NCBI GenBank assembly: GCA_900696595.1
Contig: CAADGT010000084.1
Location: 20,802 to 84,801 of the forward strand
Direction: 5' to 3'
DNA: 64,000 bases
Origin: an uncultured Chloroflexota bacterium
GTDB lineage: Bacteria; Chloroflexota; Anaerolineae; Anaerolineales; Villigracilaceae
Made by a program: the position numbers and the translations under genes. The notes below the pieces were generated by a model that was not told the DNA's origin, made no database searches, and was given only the letters and a program-made list of their open reading frames with translations. Below are positions 27,231 through 36,020 of this stretch, piece by piece. The stretch's first letter is position 1. Each line of letters begins with the position of its first letter.

Positions 27231-28463
27231 TGGTTTCCGTTTCTATTCTTTGTTCTTCGAGGTTTCCGAAAAATTTGAGCATGACCGGGTTGTCCGGCTC
27301 GGTGCGCGTAGGCAGGAGGATGTGGAAGGTGGCGCCGGGCAGTTCTTTTTCATCGTATCCGGGCGATTCGACCCAGATCGTGCCGCCGTGCGCCTCGATG
27401 ATTCCGCGCGAGATGGAGAGTCCCAGACCGGGACCGCCTCCCTTGAATTTGGTCTTGCCGCTCGAGTGCAGGTCTGTGCGTCCCAACAGCCCGAACTTTT
27501 CGAAGATGAGCGTCTGCTTTTCGGGCGAGATGCCGATGCCGGTGTCTTTGACAGTGATCTCGACGAAGCCGGGCAGCAACCGCCCGTCAATGACGATCTG
27601 ACCGCGGTCGGGCGTGTATTTGATGGCGTTGGTGATGACGTTGTTGAACGCCTGATACAGCCTGCCTGAATCGCCGTAGATCATCAAATCGCTTCCTTCA
27701 AAGTCGTTCACGATCAGCGTTTGTTTGCGTTCGGCGATTGGCTTGCGGAATTCGTTGCGCGCCAGGTCGAGCAGGTGGCTGATCCACATCGGCTGGACAT
27801 TGAGCGTGAGCAGATTGTTGTCTATCAGCGAGACGTCTATCATGTCGTCTATGATGTCGGCAGGCGCAGGATGCCGGTATTGACGCCGTCGAGATAATTC
27901 TTCATCGGCGTTTCGCCGTCGTCCGACGCCAGGTCCGCCATCATCGAGGCATAGCCTTCGATCAGGGTCAGGGGCGTCTTTAGTTCGTGCGCCGCCACCG
28001 AGATGAATTTCGATTTGTTCTGGTCGAGCGCCTGGAGTTTCTCCTGCACTTCGCCCAATTCCTTCGAGACGTGCGCCACGCGCGTCTCCATTTCGTAGCG
28101 GATGACCACTCCCAGGCTGTGAGCCAGCACGGGGACGACCGCGCCAAGCAAATCCAACGCCTCTTTCGGTTTCAAGCGGTCGCGCGCGATCTCAATGGTG
28201 AGCGCGATCATGCGGTTGAGGATGAAAGAAACGGAATAATCGGCCGCTTCCAGGTTCGTTTCGGTGGGGGAGCGTCCCCAATCGTACAGGATCGGGTCGA
28301 GCCACGCCATGTCCCCGGTGACGATGGATTGTTCGAGCAGGTCGAAAAAACGTTCCAGCTGTTCGTTAAATCCCGCGCGCACGCCCTCTCCAGCCGCCAT
28401 TTCGCGGGAGACGCGTTCAACCCAGATGGTGCGGAGTTTTTTTAACGACGCCTGTACTGTCAT
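27190..28463 (-). pseudogene. Histidine kinase interrupted by a frameshift
   Basis: The N-terminal part (start 28463, MTVQASLKKLR; open to 27849) holds a helical sensor region and the HisKA domain with phospho-acceptor His in VAAHELKTPLTLIEGY. The frame stops shortly after VNTGILRLP. The C-terminal part continues in another frame: DIIDDMIDVSLIDNN and a full HATPase domain with N-box NVITNAIKY, G1 DTGIGIS and G2 GPGLGLS. At 27855-27865 the change CTGCC-GAC, in place of an expected 9-base codon triplet, fits loss of one base. This may be a true mutation or a sequencing error; otherwise the kinase is complete. Its end overlaps hflX. Confidence 0.85.
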
Positions 28464-28498
28464 TGCCTTAAGTTTACGCCCAGTTTCCGCTTTTTGGG

Positions 28499-28523
28499 TA
28501 GGTTGGATTGCCAATCCGACCTA
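28499..28523. repeat. Palindromic repeat, GGTTGGATT-GCC-AATCCGACC
   Basis: An 11-bp stem (one G-T pair) with loop GCC lies between the M28 gene and the kinase, and includes the M28 stop codon. A related sequence occurs inside the EamA gene at about 42073-42098. Confidence 0.65.
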
Positions 28524-29426
28524 TTTGGGCAATTGCTGATCCGCCGCCCAATGCCAGAGGGTGTCGCCCACGACTTGCAGACTCTCCGGCGAAACTTTGT
28601 CCGGCGTATCGGCGACCGTATGCCAGTATGGATAATCGAAATCAATGATGTCCACAGCCGGGATGCCTTTTTCAAGAAATGGCGTGTGATCGTCGAGCAT
28701 GTTGAATCCTTCGTCGGGGATGAAGACGCCGCCATGTCCCAATCGCTGCGCCGTCCCCCAAATTTCCGCGCGGATGGCTGGGTCGGAATTCGCCTCGTAA
28801 TGGATGTTCAGGTCTGCGTCGCCGACCATATCCACGACGACGACCGCCTGCGGGGCGACGGGGATCTCTTCGACAAAGGCGCGCGAGCCGAGGATCCAAT
28901 CCCAACCTTCGATGCGCCCGTTGTCTTCGGCGTCGAAGAAGACCAGCCAGAGGGGAACTGTGTCTGTGGGCAGGGTGCGCGCAAGCTCGATCAAGACCGC
29001 CACGCCGGATGCGCCGTCGTTCGCGCCGGGGACGGGTTTGTTTTGATTCGCGGGGTCGGGATCGTGATCGGCGACGAAGCGCGTATCGTAGTGCGCGGCA
29101 AGGATTATTTGCGGCGGCTCGCCGCTCCGTTTTGCGATGTAGTTGTAAATGGGATGACCGAGCCGTTCACTCTCATGGATTTCCACCGTCCATCCCGCAT
29201 TTTCCAATTCCACGCGCATCCACTCGCGGATTTGGGCGTGACCCGGCGACCCAGGCGTGCGCGGGCCCATTTCCACCTGACGTTTTACATCTTCATAGGC
29301 GCGATTTCCGTCGAAGAGTTCCGGCGCGCCGCCGTATACCTTGAAAGAGAAGGCATACCAGCCCGACACCCCCAGAAAGAGCAGCAGGATGACGCTCAGG
29401 TAAACGAGAACGCTTCTTTTATTCAT
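28521..29426 (-). CDS. M28-family zinc peptidase / glutaminyl-cyclase-like
   Basis: A 301-residue exported or membrane-anchored protein; residues 5-25 form a signal anchor. The zinc-site residues of the M28 fold are seen: His-Asp in AAHYDTR, Asp in [11 protein letters not shown], the acidic FFDAEDNG, and His in [14 protein letters not shown]. The combination GANDGASG plus DFDYP.WHT is the pattern of glutaminyl-peptide cyclotransferases, so it may cyclise N-terminal Gln instead of cutting peptides. Its ATG overlaps the trmFO stop by 4 bases. Confidence 0.85.
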   Translation of the reverse strand: MNKRSVLVYLSVILLLFLGVSGWYAFSFKVYGGAPELFDGNRAYEDVKRQVEMGPRTPGSPGHAQIREWMRVELENAGWTVEIHESERLGHPIYNYIAKRSGEPPQIILAAHYDTRFVADHDPDPANQNKPVPGANDGASGVAVLIELARTLPTDTVPLWLVFFDAEDNGRIEGWDWILGSRAFVEEIPVAPQAVVVVDMVGDADLNIHYEANSDPAIRAEIWGTAQRLGHGGVFIPDEGFNMLDDHTPFLEKGIPAVDIIDFDYPYWHTVADTPDKVSPESLQVVGDTLWHWAADQQLPK

Positions 29427-30835
29427 TCCAAATTGCCGGACAGGAAATCATCCAAAGCCCGCGAGGAACGTTCGGCATAAGCCTGTCCTTTTTCCCGTTT
29501 GCCGATCTTTTTACCGAAATTCAGTTCCGGCAGGATGCCGAAGTTGGCTTTCATCGGTTGGAAGTCTTTCAGGTCGGCATGGGTGATGTAATGGCAGAGT
29601 GAGCCAAGCATGGTCTCGCGCGGAAGTTCAAGCGGGGTTTTTCCTTGCGCCAATCTTGCCATGTTGATTCCCGCAAGCAAGCCCGTGGCGATGTTGCCCA
29701 TGTAGCCTTCCACGCCCGTGATCTGACCGGCGAAGAACAGGTCGCCGCGTTTCTTGTGTTGAAGCGTGGGTCGCAATAATTTCGGCGAAGCGATGAAGGT
29801 GTTGCGGTGCATCTGACCGTAACGCTCGAACTCGGCGTTTGCGAGTCCGGGGATCATCCTTAACACGCGGCGTTGTTCGGGAAATTTCAGGTTGGTCTGG
29901 AAGCCGACGATGTTGTATAAACTCCCGGCGAGGTTGTCCTGGCGCAACTGCGCCACCGCATGGGGGCGCTTTCCTGAGCGCGGATCGCGCAAACCGACCG
30001 GACGCATCGGGCCGTACGCCAGCGATTCGTCCCCGCGTTCGGCGATGATCTCGACCGGCAGGCAGCCCTCGAAGAAATGACCCGCCTTCACGCCGGTCTT
30101 GATCGCGTCTTCGAACGAGCGCAGTTCGATCCGTTCCGCCGCGCGCAACGCTTCGAGGAAGGAGTAATATTCCTCCTTTGTGAACGGGCAGTTGATGTAG
30201 TCGCCGTCTTCTCCGTCCTGCGAAGCCCCCGAAGGGGGGGCGGAGGATGGCGCGTTCGTTGCGGCGTCCGTACTTGAAGGACGACTGTTTTTGTCGTAAC
30301 GCGAGGCGCGGAACGCGACGCTCATGTCTATGCTTTCCGCGCGGACGATGGGCGAGATGGCGTCGAAGAAGAAAAGATGCTCGTCCCCGCTTAGAGCCGC
30401 AATGGATTTTGAAAGACTATCCGAGGTGAGCGGTCCGCTGGCGACGATGACCGGTTCGGGCGGAATCTCCGTCACTTCTTCGCGGATCAACTCGATGTGT
30501 GGGTGAGCCGCGATTTTTTGCGTCACTCGTTGCGCGAAAGCCTCACGGTCCACGGCGAGAGCGGCGCCGGCAGGCAGGGCTGTCTCTTCGGCGCACGCCA
30601 CGAGCAGGGAATTTAATCGGCGCAGTTCATTTTTCAGGACGCCCGACGCCCTGTCAGCCTGGTTCGAACCGAGCGAATTGGAACAGACCAATTCCGCAAG
30701 TTGATCCGTCACATGCGCCCCGGTCGGGTTGCGGGGGCGCATCTCGTAAAGTTTTACCTTGATGTTGCGTTCGGCGATCTGCCAGGCGGCCTCGCTCCCG
30801 GCAAGACCGCCGCCGACGACGATGACATGATTCAT
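29423..30835 (-). CDS. trmFO: tRNA U54 methyltransferase TrmFO (folate/FAD-dependent)
   Basis: TrmFO makes ribothymidine at position 54 of tRNA with methylene-tetrahydrofolate. The 470-residue product has the FAD motif [12 protein letters not shown] (7-18), CSNSLGS at 51-57, a catalytic Cys region in [10 protein letters not shown], and the TGVEGYMGN signature. Between ASRY and DYINCPF (about residues 181-210) there are 25-30 extra residues of low complexity, rich in Ser, Ala and Pro, absent from typical family members. The matching DNA, 30207-30292, contains a hairpin block similar to a dispersed repeat. The gene heads a minus-strand unit with the M28 gene. Confidence 0.95.
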   Translation of the reverse strand: MNHVIVVGGGLAGSEAAWQIAERNIKVKLYEMRPRNPTGAHVTDQLAELVCSNSLGSNQADRASGVLKNELRRLNSLLVACAEETALPAGAALAVDREAFAQRVTQKIAAHPHIELIREEVTEIPPEPVIVASGPLTSDSLSKSIAALSGDEHLFFFDAISPIVRAESIDMSVAFRASRYDKNSRPSSTDAATNAPSSAPPSGASQDGEDGDYINCPFTKEEYYSFLEALRAAERIELRSFEDAIKTGVKAGHFFEGCLPVEIIAERGDESLAYGPMRPVGLRDPRSGKRPHAVAQLRQDNLAGSLYNIVGFQTNLKFPEQRRVLRMIPGLANAEFERYGQMHRNTFIASPKLLRPTLQHKKRGDLFFAGQITGVEGYMGNIATGLLAGINMARLAQGKTPLELPRETMLGSLCHYITHADLKDFQPMKANFGILPELNFGKKIGKREKGQAYAERSSRALDDFLSGNLE

Positions 30836-30860
30836 GGAACAGTTATTTTACGCGAGGTTG

Positions 30861-30889
30861 TAGAACAAGTCTATAGACTTGGTTCTACT
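30861..30889. promoter_or_regulatory. 29-bp palindrome before the kinase operon
   Basis: GTAGAAC and GTTCTAC flank a central perfect 14-bp palindrome AAGTCTATAGACTT, with one extra G. It lies just before TATAAT at 30892-30897, which is 21 bases before the ATG of the kinase, and 26 bases from the divergent trmFO start. Position fits an operator for a dimeric regulator; a dispersed palindrome is the alternative. Confidence 0.6.
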
Positions 30890-30912
30890 GTATAATTTGC
30901 AAAACAACCGCC

Positions 30913-33507
30913 ATGCAGACCGATACGAACATCGAGACCCAGCTTAAGGACGCCGCGCAATTGACCGGCGCGAATTGGGTTGCGCTGGCGGAGCGGGTGG
31001 GGGGCGTGTGGCTGGCGCGGGCTTCATATCGTTTGAGCAGGGCGGCGCAAAACGAATTGACCGGCATCATGGCCGCGGCGATGGACGCCTGGTTGTGCGG
31101 CGCGCTTTCCGGCGGACATGCGCGCTCGGCTGAGATGGGCGAAAACCGCTGGCTGGGCAAGGGGAGATTCTACGCCTTCCCGATCCTGAATTCATCAAAG
31201 CTAATTCTCGTCGGCGCGGAAGAATTGACGCCTGAATCTCAACGGACGTGGCGGCTGGTGACTTCCCTGTTAACCGGGCAACCCGCAAAGCGAGTTCAAC
31301 CGCTTCTTCCCGATCTGCAAACGGGTCTCGCCTTCGATCTGCCGGTCGCCCTCGACAAAGTCCTCGGCAATTTCGTCCAGGCGGTGACCTGTCAGGGGGC
31401 GTGGCTGGCGATCCGGCGCGGAGATACGCTCGATGTGCAAGCCGAATGGAACGCCCCCAGAGCGCGCGCTCAATCGCTTGTGATGGACGACAACCCGATC
31501 TTTCGGCGGGTAAACCGTTCCTTGTCAGACTTGTTGCTCACACGCGGACAACCCAACTTCGACCAACTTCCGTTCATGAATTTGAAACCGAGCGGCGGTT
31601 CATGGATTTGCCTGCCGCTGGTCGTCGGCCAGCGTTTGATCGGACTTGTGGCGATGTGGCGTCAGAAGGATTTTACCGCCGCAGAGCGCGGGCAATTGCG
31701 CGAACTGGCGGTGAGCGCGCCGCAGACGGTGGATATCGTCGTGACATTCTCGGAAATGTCCTCTCACTTGCGCCGCCTGGGCTTGCTGAACGATTTTGTG
31801 ATGACGGTTTCCTCCGCGCAAAACCTCGACCAGATCGCGCGGCGCATGTTCGGCTTGCTTTCGCGCGCCTTCAACACCGAATTGATCGCGCTCTTCCTGC
31901 GCTCCAGCGACGGGCGCATCCTGCGCGACTATCGTTTGTTTGACGGCAAATTGAACGTCGTCAGCCTCTCGGTCGCGGATCATCCCATTCAACCCCTGCT
32001 CAAGGAAGGGCGCGCGCGGCGCGTTTCGGATGCGACCCGCGAGGGTTATGCCGGCATTCATCGGGAAGCCCGATCCCAACTGCTCATCCCTTTGCGTTTT
32101 CGCGGGCAGGCGACCGGCGCGTTGGCGATTGAAAACGCTCAGGCGGAGGCGTTCAGTCAGTATGACGAGCATCTCATGGTCGTCATCGCCAGCCATCTTG
32201 CGGGTTTAATCGAATACACCCGCTTGCGCGAAGAGGCGGAAGGACGCGCCAGGAGCCTGGGGTTGATCCATGAAGTCGTTCAGCAGGTCATCGGCTTGAA
32301 CGACAAAAAGGAAGTCGCCTCCATCGCCGCCGAACTGGTGGCGCAATACTTTCGCTACGAACTCGCCGCCATCATATTGCTCGACGCTCGCAACGAATTT
32401 TCCATCCGCGGCATTGGCGGGACGCAGGCGGAAACCTTTGCCGAATTGTTGGGCGGAGAGGATTTTGTCGTTCTCGAAAACGCGACCGGGTACGTCGCCC
32501 GCAGCGGCGAAAGCGTCCTGCTTAACGATACTTCGCAGAGCGACCTTTACAAACCGACCAAGGGCCGGAGGGCGCGCTCGGAGATCTGTGTGGCGATAAA
32601 AGACGGCGGGCGTATCCTCGGCATCATTGACGTGGAGAGCCGCGAACTGAACGCCTTCTCGCACAACGACCTGATCGCCATGGAGGCGTTGGCGGGCATC
32701 CTCGCCTCGGTGGTTACGAGCGCGAATCAATATCAGCGCTTGCAGGAGACCGTCCATCAATTGCAGATGACCGAACTGGAATTGAAGGAGCGCATGGAGG
32801 CGCAGCGCGCCGCGGAAAACCGACTCCTGCAAACGGCAAAACTTGCCGCGGTGGGCGAAATGGCGGCAAGCGTGGCGCACGAGTTGAACAACCCGCTGAC
32901 GACGGTGACCGGATTTGCCGAACTCGCCCTCGAAGACCTGCCCGAAGATTCGGCGCATAGACACGAACTGCTCATGGTCTTGCAGGAAGCGCGGCGGGCA
33001 AGTTTGGTTGTGCGCCGCCTGCTCGACTTCTCGCGCCCCGGCGAACGCAACCGCGCCAGCGCGGATTTGAACGAAGTCGTCAACGACGTGATCGCCCTGA
33101 CCCGCCATTTGATCCAGACCAACAACGTGGCGTTGATCCTCGAACTCGACGCGTCCCTGCCCTGGGTCTCGATAGATTCGAACCAGATGAAACAGGTCCT
33201 GCTCAACCTCATCCACAACGGATTGCAAGCCATGCCGAAGGGCGGCGAGATGCAAGTGCGCACCTTCGCGGGCAAGCGCGAGAACCGCGATTGGGTCGTC
33301 ATGTCCGTCAAGGATACGGGCTTGGGCATCTCGCCTGAGGCGCAGGCAAGAATCTTCGAACCGTTCTTCACCACCAAAGGCAACAGCGGCGGGACGGGTC
33401 TGGGGTTATCGGTCACGTATGGCATCGTCGCCGATCACGGCGGCACGATCGAAGTGTTGAGCCAACCCGGTCGCGGCTCGGCATTCGAGGTCTGGCTGCC
33501 GTTGTAA
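30913..33507 (+). CDS. Multi-GAF sensor histidine kinase
   Basis: An 864-residue soluble kinase without membrane helices. About four N-terminal sensory segments of GAF type fill residues 1-610 (clear examples near 300-440 and 460-610). A coiled-coil linker then leads to the HisKA domain with His656 in ASVAHELNNPLTTVTGF, and an HATPase domain with N-box LLNLIHNGLQAM, DTGLGIS and GTGLGLSVTYG. The type resembles nitrogen or redox-sensing kinases of the NtrB style (HELNNPL box). First gene of a three-gene signalling operon, behind a palindrome and TATAAT box. Confidence 0.93.
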   Translation: MQTDTNIETQLKDAAQLTGANWVALAERVGGVWLARASYRLSRAAQNELTGIMAAAMDAWLCGALSGGHARSAEMGENRWLGKGRFYAFPILNSSKLILVGAEELTPESQRTWRLVTSLLTGQPAKRVQPLLPDLQTGLAFDLPVALDKVLGNFVQAVTCQGAWLAIRRGDTLDVQAEWNAPRARAQSLVMDDNPIFRRVNRSLSDLLLTRGQPNFDQLPFMNLKPSGGSWICLPLVVGQRLIGLVAMWRQKDFTAAERGQLRELAVSAPQTVDIVVTFSEMSSHLRRLGLLNDFVMTVSSAQNLDQIARRMFGLLSRAFNTELIALFLRSSDGRILRDYRLFDGKLNVVSLSVADHPIQPLLKEGRARRVSDATREGYAGIHREARSQLLIPLRFRGQATGALAIENAQAEAFSQYDEHLMVVIASHLAGLIEYTRLREEAEGRARSLGLIHEVVQQVIGLNDKKEVASIAAELVAQYFRYELAAIILLDARNEFSIRGIGGTQAETFAELLGGEDFVVLENATGYVARSGESVLLNDTSQSDLYKPTKGRRARSEICVAIKDGGRILGIIDVESRELNAFSHNDLIAMEALAGILASVVTSANQYQRLQETVHQLQMTELELKERMEAQRAAENRLLQTAKLAAVGEMAASVAHELNNPLTTVTGFAELALEDLPEDSAHRHELLMVLQEARRASLVVRRLLDFSRPGERNRASADLNEVVNDVIALTRHLIQTNNVALILELDASLPWVSIDSNQMKQVLLNLIHNGLQAMPKGGEMQVRTFAGKRENRDWVVMSVKDTGLGISPEAQARIFEPFFTTKGNSGGTGLGLSVTYGIVADHGGTIEVLSQPGRGSAFEVWLPL

Positions 33508-33541
33508 CAGATTTACCGCGTAGGGCGCGTTCTCTTAGTAC

Positions 33542-33575
33542 GCGCCTGCGGGCGTTGGAGAACGCCCGCAGGCGC
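33542..33575. promoter_or_regulatory. 15-bp perfect hairpin between kinase genes
   Basis: GCGCCTGCGGGCGTT pairs perfectly with AACGCCCGCAGGCGC around loop GGAG. It ends 12 bases before the ATG of the next gene. No T-run follows, so it is more likely an mRNA-processing or stability element, or a repeat, than a terminator. Confidence 0.6.
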
Positions 33576-33587
33576 AAATTGGAGATT

Positions 33588-35171
33588 ATGGAATCCCCTT
33601 TCATTTACGTCGTGGACGACGAACCCGGAATTGCCATGCTGTGCGAGCGGGTGCTTTCGCGCGCCGGGTATCGCGTCGCCACCGAGACCAACCCGCGTAA
33701 CGCCGTCGAATATTTCGAAGACCATCCCATTGACCTTTTGCTGGTTGATATTCGCATGCCCGAAGTGGACGGTTTCGAAGTCATCCAGCACGCGCAACGC
33801 TGGCAGCCGGATGCCGCCACTTTAATCATGACCGGTCACGGCACGGTGGACACCGCCATCCGCGCATTGCGCCAGGGCGTGGACGGCTTGATCCTCAAAC
33901 CGTTCAAACAGGGCGCGGAACTCGTGGACGCCGTCAAACTCGCGTTCGCCGACAATCAAAAGAAACGCGACGCCGCGCGCACGCAGGCGCTCCGCCCGTT
34001 GTTCGCCGTCACCGAAGCGATGCTGTCGGAGATCCGCCGCGCGCCGTTGCTCGATCTCATAATCAAAGCCCTCATCGCGCAGGTCAATTGTTCGCAGGCG
34101 GCGTGCTACCAAAAACCAAAAGACGCAAAAGAATACTCGCGCCTCGCCGCAAAGGGAATCTATGAGTCGGATTCATTATTGGAATTGATCTCACGCGCAG
34201 GCGACTCGGACTCCCCGATCTTGATCAATGCCTCCGGGCCGGGCGACCAAGCCCTGAAAACGCTTCTCGCGGACCTCGGGCTGGTTTCGGCGATTCTCGC
34301 GCCGGTCCATCACCCAAGCCTTCACACGATCTTCTACGCCGCGCGCGGAAAGGAGGAACTTCCCTTCCGCGAGTCCGATCTCGAGATGTTCCAAATTCTC
34401 GCGCGCCAGGCCGCGACCGCTCTTGAAAATTCCCGCCTGTACGCCGAACAATTGGAATACGTCCGGCAACTTGAAGCCTCGCAGAAAGCCCTGATTCAGG
34501 CGGAGAAGATGGCGGCGGTGGGAAGACTCTCCGCGTCCATCGCGCACGAGTTGAACAACCCGCTTCAAGCCGTGCAGAACTGCCTGCATCTCGCCGGGCG
34601 CGAGGACCTTCCAGAAGAGAAGCGCAGGGAATATTTCGACCTGGCGCGAACCGAACTCGAACGCCTGATGATCACCGCCCGCCGCATGTTGGATTTCTAC
34701 CGCCCGAATGCCTCGACCCAGACCCAGGTCAACCTGGCGGACATGCTCGATTATGTGCTGAGCCTGATGTCCAAGCAGTTATCCGAGGCGAAGGTGAACG
34801 TCCTCAAGGACATTCGCGACGACCTGCCGCTTGTTTCGGCGGTGGGCAGCCAGATCCAGCAAGTCTTCATTAACCTGATCCTCAACGCCGCGGACGCGAT
34901 GGCTCCGGGCGGCGGCGACCTGCGCATTACCGCGCGAATGTGCGAGGGCGGCGTGGAATTGTTCTTCCAGGACAGCGGCAGGGGCGTTTCGCTCGACGCG
35001 CAGGGAAATGTCTTCGAGCCGTTCTTTAGCACCAAGGACGGCGGCACGGGGTTGGGCTTGACCGTGAGTTACAATATAATTACCGCGCACGGCGGTTCGC
35101 TGGAATTGCTCCCAGATCGCGCGCCCGGCGCCTGTTTTCGAATTATTCTGCCAACCGGAGGAACCCAATGA
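33588..35171 (+). CDS. Receiver-GAF-histidine kinase hybrid
   Basis: A 527-residue protein with reversed hybrid order: receiver domain first (Asp54 in LLVDIRMPEVDGF, Lys in LILKPFK), then a GAF-like segment (about 140-290), then HisKA with His320 in ASIAHELNNPLQAVQ and an HATPase with DSGRGVS and GTGLGLTVSYN. The N-terminal receiver suggests control by another kinase, probably the upstream one. ATG 33588 (MESPFIYVVDDEPG) has GGAG at 33581; the earlier TTG at 33555 lies inside a hairpin and is rejected. Its stop overlaps the next ATG by 4 bases. Confidence 0.93.
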   Translation: MESPFIYVVDDEPGIAMLCERVLSRAGYRVATETNPRNAVEYFEDHPIDLLLVDIRMPEVDGFEVIQHAQRWQPDAATLIMTGHGTVDTAIRALRQGVDGLILKPFKQGAELVDAVKLAFADNQKKRDAARTQALRPLFAVTEAMLSEIRRAPLLDLIIKALIAQVNCSQAACYQKPKDAKEYSRLAAKGIYESDSLLELISRAGDSDSPILINASGPGDQALKTLLADLGLVSAILAPVHHPSLHTIFYAARGKEELPFRESDLEMFQILARQAATALENSRLYAEQLEYVRQLEASQKALIQAEKMAAVGRLSASIAHELNNPLQAVQNCLHLAGREDLPEEKRREYFDLARTELERLMITARRMLDFYRPNASTQTQVNLADMLDYVLSLMSKQLSEAKVNVLKDIRDDLPLVSAVGSQIQQVFINLILNAADAMAPGGGDLRITARMCEGGVELFFQDSGRGVSLDAQGNVFEPFFSTKDGGTGLGLTVSYNIITAHGGSLELLPDRAPGACFRIILPTGGTQ

Positions 35172-35893
35172 AGTCGAACATCCTTGTCGTTGACGATGAA
35201 CCTGTAGCCCGGCAATCCCTCACGGATATTTTGAAACTGGAAGGATTTCTCGTCATGTCTGTCTCAAACGGGCAGGCGGCGGTGGAACACATCCGCACTC
35301 ACGCCGTGGATTTGATGATCGTGGACCTCAAAATGCCCGGCATGGACGGACTCGAAGTGATCCAGGTAGTCAACCAGACTTCCCCCGAAACAGAAATCAT
35401 TTTGTTGACGGCGCACGGCTCTATTGAGACCGCCGTCCAGGCGCTGCGTTTGCGCATTCACGATTATTTGTTGAAGCCCGCCTCTCCGGCGCAGATCCTT
35501 GCCAGCGTAAAGAAAGGCTTGGGGCGGCGAACCAAACTGCGGGCGGGGAATGCGGCGGTGACCGGGTCTGAATCCGCCCAGGATGTGTTTACCCTCAAGG
35601 ATGGAACCGTGGTTGATTTGTCGCGGCGTCAAATCAAATTCAGAAACAAGGTCGAGCATCTTACGCCCGCCGAGGGGCGTTTATTGCGAATCCTGATGGA
35701 GAATGAGGGCAAGGTTTTCTCGCACCGCGAACTGGTGTTGCTTGTGCAGGGATACGACACGTCGCAACGCGAAGCCCCCGAGATTTTGCGCCCGCTCGTC
35801 AGCCGCCTGCGCCATAAATTGGAAACCTTCCCCGCGCTTTCGGAGAAAGTCGTCAGCGTGCGCGGGACGGGGTATTTGTACGAGGGGGGATAG
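35168..35893 (+). CDS. OmpR-type response regulator
   Basis: A 241-residue transcription factor. The receiver domain has D9-D10, phospho-acceptor Asp53 in IVDLKMPGMDG, Thr in LLTAHGS and Lys in YLLKPAS. The C-terminal winged helix (about 140-240) shows LTPAEGRLLRILMENEGKVFSHREL and the closing VVSVRGTGYLYE, typical of OmpR/PhoB DNA-binding domains. A linker of about 25 residues separates them. It is the output gene of the three-gene phosphorelay and may bind the palindrome at 30861-30889 for autoregulation (inference). Confidence 0.95.
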   Translation: MKSNILVVDDEPVARQSLTDILKLEGFLVMSVSNGQAAVEHIRTHAVDLMIVDLKMPGMDGLEVIQVVNQTSPETEIILLTAHGSIETAVQALRLRIHDYLLKPASPAQILASVKKGLGRRTKLRAGNAAVTGSESAQDVFTLKDGTVVDLSRRQIKFRNKVEHLTPAEGRLLRILMENEGKVFSHRELVLLVQGYDTSQREAPEILRPLVSRLRHKLETFPALSEKVVSVRGTGYLYEGG

Positions 35894-35908
35894 TATTGCA
35901 GCGCAAAG

Positions 35909-35988
35909 CCGCTCCCAGCGCCGTCCTTCCTGTGCGACACGCCGCCGCCCGCAGCGGGCTTCGCGCAGGACGGCGGCTTTGAGCGTGA
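35909..35988. repeat. GC-rich dispersed inverted-repeat element, copy 2
   Basis: The reverse complement matches 17314-17397, including CAAAGCCGCCGTCCTG and GGACGGCGCTGGGAGC, with a shorter centre. It fills most of the 127-base spacer between convergent genes. Confidence 0.75.
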
Positions 35989-36020
35989 CCTTGCGCAATG
36001 ATGGGACGCCGGTATAACGC

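Noticed and set aside
33555..33587. TTG start for the receiver-kinase
   Set aside because: Lies inside the 15-bp hairpin; ATG 33588 has a proper ribosome site and a typical receiver N-terminus.
35894..36020. Small RNA in the spacer between convergent genes
   Set aside because: The structure is explained by the dispersed inverted-repeat element; no promoter is seen.
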